A stretch of 64,000 nt of DNA from Beroe ovata (taxonomy: Eukaryota; Ctenophora; Nuda; Beroida; Beroidae): the NCBI GenBank assembly GCA_946803715.1, contig CAMPET010000048.1:287425-351424 (forward strand). The letters are read 5' to 3'. The notes below the pieces were generated by a model, which saw nothing but the letters and a program-made list of their open reading frames with translations, did not search any database and was not told the origin of the DNA. Each line of letters starts with the position of its first letter. Position 1 is the stretch's first letter. This document shows positions 49,929 through 58,153 of this stretch, one piece after another. Both the position numbers and the translations under genes were made by a program.

Positions 49929-49985
49929 GCTACGCGCGCGCCGCGCACTAAATAGCACGTGCGCGCGCAGCGTTGCTATGGTCAC
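49929..49985. promoter_or_regulatory. CGCG mini-island and X-box-like site upstream of CFAP97D gene
   Basis: TACGCGCGCGCCGCGCAC and ACGTGCGCGCGCAGC are followed by GTTGCTATGGTCAC at 49972-49985, a one-mismatch X-box, 84 bp before the CFAP97D start. RFX factors bind X-boxes upstream of cilium genes in animals, so position and gene identity fit. Confidence 0.5.
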
Positions 49986-50069
49986 AATGTAGCGCGCAGT
50001 TTCATAGCACGCTGTCATATCTTACTTTACACAAATTGTTACGTTTCGACTGTTGTAACTCTACTCGGA

Positions 50070-51379
50070 ATGCATCGCGGTTACCAAAACATCACCCCTG
50101 CCAACAATAAAGTGCTGAAGAAGCTGTGGGATGATACTCGATACAACCAGGTAAAGATTTACTTCCTGATCGGCGAACTTTAATGAAGAAATTTGAAAGA
50201 TAGGATTGCTGGAAATTTGAAAGCTTGAAAATGATCAAATAACATTTTCACTTTATTCAAAACATCTTAATTCACGATTCACATCTTCGAATCATACGCC
50301 TTACTCAAAATCAAAATGTTTCAGCACCGAACAAACATTTTGTTCGCAGAGGGACGGATCGATAACGCAGCTCCCAAAACCTACATGCACCTCCATTTGA
50401 AACTCAAGAAGTTACAGATGGAGGAAGAGAGATTGGCAACTGTCGAGAGGGATAACAGAATACTCCTTCATAAAATGAGTCATGTCATGAGAACCAAAGG
50501 TTAGATGAATTGTAGGTGAATGCTATGGCTCCAAAATCAAGTAATGATTTTCATTGTTTACTCAAACACAAACACGCCCACTCAGGGACGGTTGACAACC
50601 ATATCGACAACAAGTACATCCACAAGAGTCTGAACAAGATCAAGAGGCAGAGAGAACAGGAGAAGATAGCAATGGAGAACAAAGCTATCCACAAGCGTAT
50701 CCAGTCGCAGGGCACTAGGCTGTGTCGGAACGTGTGGCTGGATGAGTGGAAGGTCAATGAGACATACATGGCCAACATCTGTACCTTCCCACAGTTCTGG
50801 TTCGATAGACTCGACGAAAAGGACAAGCCATTCTTCAAGGTATCATCTAGGTTTCGCAAGGTATAGACTAGGTTCCATATTCTGCTTTTAATCTCGTCAG
50901 TAGTGTACTTAACCAAAATACCTCTCATCAGGAGTTGGAGGAAGAAGCTGGTCTGAGGCTGGGACAAGCAAATAGGCAGTACAAGAAGGAGCTCAACTTC
51001 AGGAAGAAGCAGCAACACAAACACCAAGTTCAGAGGAACATAGAGAAGAAGGTGCGGAAGGAGAAGGCGGCGAGAGAGAAGAGAGTCGCTCAGGAGCTGG
51101 ACTTTATCAAGAAACTGAAAGGGTAAGTTTTTCACTAAGAAATACAAGAGGACCGGACACCATTCTAACCAACAAATGATCATCAGATCATCGATATCAT
51201 TATCATGAAACCCATTTCATTGCAGGTTGTCGCTGAACAAGTTCAACCACCTGTACGGGTCCCAAAAACCCGGGAAAAACTTCGTTTCCGCGGGAAAACT
51301 GCAGGAAACAGCTGAGAAATCTCAAGAGACAAGTCTACCGCCCCTACAGAGCGAGGGTTCTATGGTCACTGCCTCATAG
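50070..51379 (+). CDS. CFAP97D: CFAP97 domain-containing protein (CFAP97D family), complete
   Basis: Five exons: 50070-50150, 50325-50499, 50586-50839, 50932-51122 and 51226-51379. All have GT-AG borders in phase, giving 284 residues. The N-terminal 110 residues carry the family signature: MHRGYQNITPANNKVLKKLW, APKTYMHLHLKLKKLQMEEE, RLATVERDNRILLHKMSHVM, then NKYIHKSLNKIKRQREQEKI. This matches CFAP97D1/CFAP97D2 (Hemingway-like) proteins, which are linked to sperm flagella and motile cilia. Vertebrate members are about 160-190 residues, so this one has an extra C-terminal part: a WLDEWKVNETYM segment, a Lys/Arg/Glu-rich coiled coil (KEKAAREKRVAQELDFIKKL) and a polar tail. Met at 50070 is the first in frame and agrees with family starts. 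It converges with the minus-strand gene ending 344 bp away. Confidence 0.88.
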
Positions 51380-51722
51380 GAACAAGGACTCATATCATGT
51401 GACTGCCACAGTCACGACGGGCTGTCAATTGATGCCTGTCAAGTGATAATAGGAATTTTTACTGAGTAAACATTGCTGGTCGATCTAACTGATAGCTGCA
51501 TTTATCTTTCTACATCCAGATTATTGTTTTTGGTAATTATGAAATATGTGCCTCTCACTTGTCCTTCCAAAAAGATTCGCATAAACAATTCCGATTCACA
51601 GATAACTTGACTTTCACGCGCGGATATAGAATTAGTCCAACTGTAATTTCACTCTTATTTCACCCTTAAAATCATACTCCACACACGGGTAAAAAACTTA
51701 GTCCCCTACTCTTAAACCCAGT

Positions 51723-52904
51723 TCATGTCATTTTCCAGACAGTCTGGAGAGAGTCCTCCTCCTCCCCTACCAGCCCAACAGAACTATTGTCCGACTTGGT
51801 GGAGCTGGTGTCCGTGACGGGAGACGAGGCTCTGATCACGAGATCTGGTGACGGAGTGTACAGTCTGTTCATGTCCTTCCTCAGGCTCTGAACGAGGAAC
51901 GAGTTGTAGTTCATGGGGTAGGGTTGGAGCACGCTCACCTCCGTGTGCGCGGCGTTCTCCTTCTTGCACGCACTGCTCACCCGCTCGCGCCGGTACATGA
52001 TCGGCGCGCGGATCTGTTTCGCCTTGCTCCAGTCTATGACGGCGGCGTGCGCCTCTACAGGTGGTGGGCGGCCGTAGTGCCACTTTTTCGTGGTCGAGAG
52101 AGACCTGGACCGAGTGCCGGCCACGGTGTGTGGTCGAGGCGGGATAGCGCCGCCGTTCTGTGTGCCGGGACGGCTGAGGGAAACTCGGCGGGCGGGAAGC
52201 GTGGATTTAGTTCGGGTGGGCGGGCGCTGAGGGGTTATGTCCTCTGATTCACGCTGCTCTGCTACTTTCAACGTCACAGCTGCGGGGGAGAGGGGGTGTG
52301 AGAACTTATGTTCCACCGAATTCTAGGAAATTATGTTTTCGTCAATGGTTAAATTGAACTTTAGATCCCTCCCCAAAACCAAAATATTCTCTTTCATAAC
52401 CTCATATCATTATCAACCTTCATCACTCGACATACTGACACACTATAAGTATACTGACACACTATACTGACATATGGTGATGGAGTGGTATATGGCAATG
52501 AATGATGATAATGCATGATGATAGAAGTTCGATACTTCGATAAGGACCATCATTTCTAATGGATTGATAAAATATGAATCTTGTGTCTCACGATTGTCAG
52601 ATTGTCAGAATGTCAATATGAGATTCATTATGTGACACGGGTTATTTCATCGGGAAAGCAATCATACACCGATACTCATATAACATTACCAATCACGCTT
52701 ACTTCAGACCGAAGTTCAGTGTAACGAAAAAAGAGCTTCAATCCATCGGTGTGCTATGGTGTGCCCCCGGCGCTAGTTACCATGGTGATTGACCATCACT
52801 GATGGTAGCCATATTGGTACAATGATGGCGTGCTCTATGAGTATGACAGCTGTGTGATATTAGGCGTGGCTGAGTGAGAGTGTGACGGGATTCTTACCTG
52901 TCAT
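51723..52904 (-). CDS. Basic Ser/Pro/Arg-rich protein with YNSFLVQSL motif
   Basis: Two exons on the minus strand: a seven-base coding start (ATGACAG) at 52898-52904 and 51723-52279 with the stop. A clean GT-AG junction gives MTAVTLKVAEQRESEDITPQ onward, 187 residues. The first half is Arg/Pro/Ser/Thr rich and probably disordered. The middle holds EAHAAVIDWSKAKQIRAPIM and YRRERVSSACKKE, followed by LQPYPMNYNSFLVQSLRKDM, then an acidic C-terminus. A similar PxxYNxFxVxxL motif occurs in the neighbouring protein at 53819. I do not recognise the family. Next to CFAP97D, a cilium or sperm role is possible but is only a guess. The very short first coding exon needs RNA support; the unspliced ORF would start at 52316. 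Confidence 0.6.
52280..52897 (-). other. Intron of the YNSFLVQSL gene
   Basis: No exon seen. Contains GTTACCATGGTGAT (52779-52792), a partial X-box-like palindrome. Confidence 0.45.
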
Positions 52905-53587
52905 GACCTTAAAAATGGACAGAAAATCAAAGATAAACTGGGGACAATAAAATCCGTAATCTAGAATTGAATCACACAATAACAAGAAGCGAAGAAGACA
53001 TGCAAGTTTAGATTGGCATACACACACTGTGATCAAAGTCAAAGTCAAGCAATTGTGCACTGAGAACACAAATACACACACAGTGTGTGTTTGTGTGTGC
53101 TTCAGTAAGTTTTTATTGGCGTGCTCCGTGCTATCCGAGAAATAATGAAGCAAGACTCGCGGTTGTTGTTGATATGAGAGGGAGAGAGATATCATATGCA
53201 TCTATCTCTATATGATTGTGCATATCTCTAGCTGTTTTGTTAGATTATCTGAACAATCTTCTTGCTAGATTTTAAATGATTTCAGCGATAATCATCATCA
53301 CATGCGTGCATCTTCATACACGGAAAGATAGACGTGATCGTGGTAATTGTAGCGAAGTTTAAACACTCCAGTATATAGAGTTGCTTGCCTGTCTTTTGAC
53401 TGCTGCTAACTACTGTGTTATGACTGCTCACTGCTCATGCACGAGTAAAACGCGACGCCCCGTACAAAGAGAAAAAGAAAACCCGCCACGGATTGACGGT
53501 AACTGGGGCAAAAAGAGGACTGAGATGGCGCGCGAGCGTCATCCATTGTTTGTGCAGATGTTAATACGTCCACATTATGCAACTATT

Positions 53588-53658
53588 ATGCGTGTGTGTG
53601 TGTGTGTGNTTTTTTTGTGTGTGTGTGTTTGTGTTCTTTTTTGTTTGTCTGTGTGTGT

Positions 53659-53695
<37 letters not shown>

Positions 53696-53700
53696 CGTTG
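53588..53700. repeat. (GT)n microsatellite with N
   Basis: Interrupted GT repeat with T-rich stretch and a single N at 53609. Confidence 0.9.
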
Positions 53701-53818
53701 TGGCTTACAACATGGCTTACAACATGGCTAACAATGTGATGGAATGAAATGGACACAGTATACTGCGGATATCAACCCACCCATCACAGGCAGAATACGT
53801 CATGGTCCCAGCTGCATC

Positions 53819-54391
53819 TCAGCTACGTGTTGCCATGGTACCGTAGTCCATCCCCTTGAACTTGATCTCCAGTTGGTTCACAATGAAGTTATTGTAACTG
53901 ACTGGGAGCCGGTACTCCTTGATCCTATTCGCGAGTTCCGTACTTGGCCGACTCCGGACATCGTCCGGCTGGCACGGTTCCTGCGCCGACTTGTCCGTCA
54001 CCGCGGAGCACACACGTTTCCGCTCCGCTATGATGTGCGTGCTCCGCCGTACTGCTCCTTTATCAAGAACGGGAAGGTGCGCCTCCCTGTAGCTCTCTAG
54101 CTGTTGTTGAGCCACCTTCTCCCGCCTCTTCTCAACTCTCTGCGCCATACGGCGCCACTTACTCCGCCTCTTGCCGCTCACTCTAGTCTCCGACTCCTGA
54201 TCGTGCAGGAGGGTTGAATTGCGGCGCCACAGGATGGTCGGCGCCATGGCGTCTGCGGGCGGTGATAATTGGGGCGGGGTGGCGGCACATTTCGTGCTGT
54301 GGGCTGATGAGCAGGGAGTCTTCATGAACTGGACTTTGCGTTTTATCCTGGTTTTCACCGTTACGACAATTTCCCTGTCTCTGGCTGACAT
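53819..54391 (-). CDS. Basic protein with YNNFIVNQL motif, single exon
   Basis: Intact ORF of 190 residues. The start MSARDREIVVTVKTRIKRKV is the first Met. Rich in Arg, Lys, Gln and Glu, with a helical basic region (GKRRSKWRRMAQRVEKRREK, then VAQQQLESYREAHL) and a C-terminal motif RLPVSYNNFIVNQLEIKFKG. The motif and its position after an Arg-rich stretch echo the adjacent protein (PMNYNSFLVQSL), and both genes lie in tandem on the minus strand, so they may be diverged paralogues. Upstream AG-rich context could hide a spliced 5' exon. An antisense ORF at 53744-54100 is a shadow. Function unknown. Confidence 0.6.
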   Translation of the reverse strand: MSARDREIVVTVKTRIKRKVQFMKTPCSSAHSTKCAATPPQLSPPADAMAPTILWRRNSTLLHDQESETRVSGKRRSKWRRMAQRVEKRREKVAQQQLESYREAHLPVLDKGAVRRSTHIIAERKRVCSAVTDKSAQEPCQPDDVRSRPSTELANRIKEYRLPVSYNNFIVNQLEIKFKGMDYGTMATRS

Positions 54392-54655
54392 GATGATATA
54401 ACTCCACTAATCAGACTCCGACATCTGGGTACTGAACAGAATGATGGATTCTAAAGCACGAGATAAGATCACAAGCTGAATATTCTAATGAGCAAGTGGG
54501 ATATCTTCAGAAAGAATAAATAATGCTGAATTTTCATGGATGATCTTAAATGATTTTTAAGAATCATGATCTTTCACATGAATTGTACAAAACTACAGTT
54601 TTATCAAAGTCGGAGAACGAAAACAATACAAATCATCCGAAACTCTATCGATTTA

Positions 54656-54928
54656 TTACAGATATTTAATAAGCAAACTTTGGAAACAAATTAAAAACAA
54701 CACACGATAGTATAGCATATTAGTCGGAATAAGAGAGTAACGCTTTCCAGCAATGGCCAGCACGGAGTCTAAATTTGGGCGTGATCTCGGAAATCTGATA
54801 CTGGATACGGTGTGTGGATAATTAGAAACAGACGCTTGAGGATCGAGATCGGAATCTGTACCAAAACCCACGTACCGAGATAACTTACTAATAGGCGTCG
54901 ATTTTGAACGTAAATGCAGGTTTTTCAT
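54656..54928 (-). CDS. Hypothetical 90-residue ORF
   Basis: ORF starting MKNLHLRSKSTPISKLSRYV, with a polar Asp/Ser/Pro-rich middle (FGTDSDLDPQASVSNYPH) and a hydrophobic end (LYYRVLFLICFQSLL). The first two thirds look like coding sequence. The hydrophobic end could be read-through into an intron or UTR. No convincing splice link to the exon at 55650-55881. Confidence 0.3.
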   Translation of the reverse strand: MKNLHLRSKSTPISKLSRYVGFGTDSDLDPQASVSNYPHTVSSIRFPRSRPNLDSVLAIAGKRYSLIPTNMLYYRVLFLICFQSLLIKYL

Positions 54929-55603
54929 GGAGAAAATTCCAATGTTAATGTTTAATGAAACATGTGAACCTATCTGATCAAGAAATGCCTGTTGGCAGCT
55001 TTTTCATCAACTCATCTGACAGAATTTTCAATCAAAAGATGAAGTGACACGCTCCTTCGGACCATAAACTAGATCATGTGACAACTGTAAAAATTGTGTC
55101 AGGGAGAACAAAATGGCATTCTTGAGCAAAAAGCACTTGTTTTTGTCGTGAATAGCGCTGTGGGTACAGCTGTATTGCAATCTATAGACTAGCTGCTACT
55201 CAATATAAACGATCATCTTTTCTCAGCATGAGGTAAAACAATTAATGAGATTGTGACTGAGAGAGGAGCTCATATTGTAGATGCTGATCCATTCAACTCA
55301 GAGTTGGACTTCCCTACTACTACCTACTACTGCTGCTGGGCAGAAATTCTGACTGCATTAACATCTACTGGACCTTCCTTGTTCCAACTTTAGATGGGAT
55401 ATGCTTATTGCTTACCCATAACATGTGAGGGTGATTGTGAAAATTAAGGTTGACAACAAGCGATATGTAGCAAATGTGATGGAAAGATGTGCTTCATATA
55501 TGCGTTACCATACAATCCTAACAACACAGCTAGACGTGCAATCCCAAAACAACGACAAGTTACTGATTACACTCCCCAGTGACACCCCTACCCCCACCCC
55601 CCC

Positions 55604-55607
<4 letters not shown>

Positions 55608-55640
<33 letters not shown>

Positions 55641-55645
55641 ACCAC
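55608..55645. repeat. (CA)n microsatellite
   Basis: CA repeat immediately beside the donor of the exon at 55650. Confidence 0.9.
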
Positions 55646-55649
55646 TCAC

Positions 55650-55881
55650 CAGATGATGGTCGCTGCCCCGCTGACCTCAGCCCATCCCTGGTGTTTGGTC
55701 GACTTGTGCTACACGCCTTACACCGTGAATTAGGGCGAGACGAAGAGCTGTGTTTGGAGGGTGCCGACACAGGTCGTGATGAGATCCTCTTGTTCTTGTT
55801 CGTATCCCTCATACGAGGGAAGATGTTCGACCCGACCAGGAAATCAGAATGGTACATGGCGCGCCACGTGTCTCTCACCTC
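55650..55881 (-). CDS. Internal exon of an unassigned basic Ser/Arg/Pro-rich protein
   Basis: Good acceptor (CTCATACGCAG) and donor (GTGAGT) on the minus strand frame 77 codons: EVRDTWRAMYHSDFLVGSNI, FPRMRDTNKNKRISSRPVSA, then Ser/Arg-rich SRPNSRCKACSTSRPNTRDG. It starts in phase 0 and ends in phase 1. Companion exons were not found. Composition resembles the two small basic proteins at 51723 and 53819, so this may be a third small gene of the same neighbourhood. Confidence 0.45.
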
Positions 55882-57187
55882 CTGCGTATGAGAATACTAT
55901 GATAACAACAACAAAAGTAAAGTGGTAACTAAAGGAAATACTTCAACAAATCATTTATCATAGCATGTGGACGAAGCATACTTTATATGAAGGTTGCCAT
56001 GGAGCTGAGAAGAGAAGAGCGGTAAAATGGCGCGGATTATTAGTAGAACTAGAGACATGTGATACATGTTGCGAGCTGTTAATTCTATAGCATCCAAGAG
56101 GGTGGAAGAGGGCTTAAAATACCATCCATGTGATGGTTTCAAATGTCAATACGCTAAAACTTGCATATTATGGAGCATACTTCATGAACATGGTTTGCTA
56201 ATTTTAGATCTTAGCACAGAAGATGTTATGTCTTTTAAAGTGATCATTGGTTTAGGTTAGGCCTTCTAACTAAGATGAAATCGGGTTTAGGGGTAAGCGA
56301 TATGAAACGAAGCTCTACGAACATACTACTTCTTGAGACACGCTCGATTTAAAACTGAGCTAAGTATGACAAAGAAGTAAAAGTTCTTTATTTCAAGTAT
56401 CATGACATTTATTCCACTTGCCGCAGTGCCTGCATGCATTGACCATACACATGTGTAAAATACAACAGTCGTACGTACAACTGATTCACGGTTGCATGAA
56501 AAGACATAACGCTAGGAGCTAGGTTTTAAAAACTGCAGGCTCCTGATACTCACACGTGAAAGGTGGATAATTATGGAGGTTTGGAGGAGTATTTGTCATT
56601 TGAGAATGACTGGCTATTTGCTCATGATTTTAAGACCCAACCTAAGTCTAAATTGTGGGCCTGCTTCTAAAATTGAGGGCCTGCTTTCATGCAGTGACCG
56701 TGCTTAAGTTGAGACGTAGCTCATGCAATATGCAGTGACCACCGACATTGGGTAATTTAGCATCGGCTACCATGAATATCAATTTTCACGCATATCGTAG
56801 GAAAAGATAATGAAATCAGGAAGTCAAGGCTATCAAAATCATTTAATACGCCAGCTGAAGCAAAGATAAGGGTTATCAGCAAAAACAGTACGGTGCTTTT
56901 GAACTGGACATGAATTTGAAATTATGATAAAACAGTGTGATTAAGTTAAAACGGGTGCACTTATAAAGACACGCATCTCCTAATTTGTGGTGCTTCGTTT
57001 CTCTGCAATTTCAGATTTCTGATAGTCCAATTTTCGAAGCCAGTTCGGTATAAATTTCGCCCAAAGCGCGTGGTTTTTATCGTATAACTATCATATCAAT
57101 CACATGTGACATGACTTCATGACTTGTAAGCATCACGCCCCCCCCCATTCCCCCAATATTCTTAGCTCGAGGAAGGCAGAATTTCTC
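55882..57187. other. Intergenic, no gene recognised
   Basis: Only short unconvincing ORFs. Contains AGGTTGCCATGGAGC (near 55989), half of an X-box-like motif, upstream of the minus-strand exon at 55881. Confidence 0.4.
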
Positions 57188-58153
57188 ATGCGCTTGGTAC
57201 ACGTGGCATTTCTGTGTGTGGTAGTCGGAAGCAGTACAAGCTACACGTACACTGACAGTATTGGTGCTTGTCGGACGTCTGATGGTGGGAAAGCTGGGCT
57301 GACTCTATTCGAAGATACAAGGTGTAAAGAGAGGTGTAATGAACAGGACATGTGTACTGGATATGTAACAGGAGATACGTGGTGTGAAACTTACTACAAT
57401 GAAACTGTTAGTGGGGATGGGAGGGACGAATTCACGTGCTATTCTAAAGATTTGGAACCTGCTCCTAGGCGGATTTACACGTACACTGACAGTATTGGTG
57501 CTTGTCGGACTTCTGATGGTGGGAAAGCTGGGCTGACTCTATTCGAAGATACAAGATGTAAGGAGAGGTGTAATGAACAGGACATGTGTACTGGATATGT
57601 TACTGGAGATACGTGGTGTGAAACTTATTACAATGAAACTGTTAGTGGGGATGGGAGGGACGAATACACGTGCTACTCTAAAGACGAACGTAAACTACCT
57701 CCTATTATAATTCCAGACGGAGACGATGAAACTTTTGATGAAATAGATGAAGAATTTGCTGAAGAAGATGAAGAATTTGCTGAAGAAGAAGATTCAATTG
57801 ATGACGATCCATTCATCATGACGGCTATGAAACCTCTCGTTAAGTGCACTCCGTCCGAATCGGAACGCGGATGCTCCGTATTGCGACTGACGGCGCGGTT
57901 CTCACTGGCTTGCGCCAGTGGCGCCAAGGTCACCGCCAAGTCCTACGAATCCGCGGAAATATGCCATGTCTTGGAGAATGGTGATCGGATGGGTTGCGAG
58001 AGGGCGAATCTCAACAAGAGGAAGCAGATTCTGTCCCTCAACGTGGTCGGGCTGACAGAGTCCAGGTTGTACGTTGCCGTGGTTAGAAGTGAGGATAGAG
58101 AGTATGTTTCTGAGGATTATGCGCAACTTCATGCGTCCTATGATACAATGTAA
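57188..58153 (+). CDS. Secreted protein with two nearly identical Cys-rich (PAN-like) domains, single exon
   Basis: Intact single-exon ORF. I choose Met at 57188 rather than 57119 because a signal peptide follows directly (MRLVHVAFLCVVVGSSTS). The 321-residue product has two tandem domains of about 70 residues (residues about 20-88 and 98-166), each with six Cys: SIGACRTSDGG, RCKERCNEQDMCTGYV, TWCETYYNETVS and a final TCYSKD. They are nearly identical in DNA as well, at a period of 234 bp. An acidic linker of Asp/Glu repeats (EEFAEEDEEFAEEEDSIDDD) leads to a C-terminal domain of about 110 residues with four Cys (KCTPSESERGCSVL, SLACASGAKV and CHVLENGDRMGCERANL) that I cannot place. The Cys pattern is PAN/apple-like but short. 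Likely extracellular; ligand unknown. Confidence 0.8.
   Translation: MRLVHVAFLCVVVGSSTSYTYTDSIGACRTSDGGKAGLTLFEDTRCKERCNEQDMCTGYVTGDTWCETYYNETVSGDGRDEFTCYSKDLEPAPRRIYTYTDSIGACRTSDGGKAGLTLFEDTRCKERCNEQDMCTGYVTGDTWCETYYNETVSGDGRDEYTCYSKDERKLPPIIIPDGDDETFDEIDEEFAEEDEEFAEEEDSIDDDPFIMTAMKPLVKCTPSESERGCSVLRLTARFSLACASGAKVTAKSYESAEICHVLENGDRMGCERANLNKRKQILSLNVVGLTESRLYVAVVRSEDREYVSEDYAQLHASYDTM
57242..57709 (+). repeat. In-gene tandem duplication, 234-bp unit, two copies
   Basis: 57242-57475 and 57476-57709 match almost base for base (TACACGTACACTGACAGTAT begins both), with only scattered substitutions. This points to recent duplication or gene conversion. Confidence 0.9.

Noticed and set aside
50551-51183. 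210-codon minus-strand ORF, Leu and Ser rich
   Set aside because: Antisense shadow of the CFAP97D coiled-coil exons, spanning their introns.
51924-52247. 107-codon plus-strand ORF
   Set aside because: Shadow of the Arg/Pro-rich minus-strand gene.
53744-54100. 118-codon plus-strand ORF
   Set aside because: Antisense to the single-exon gene at 53819-54391; weaker composition.
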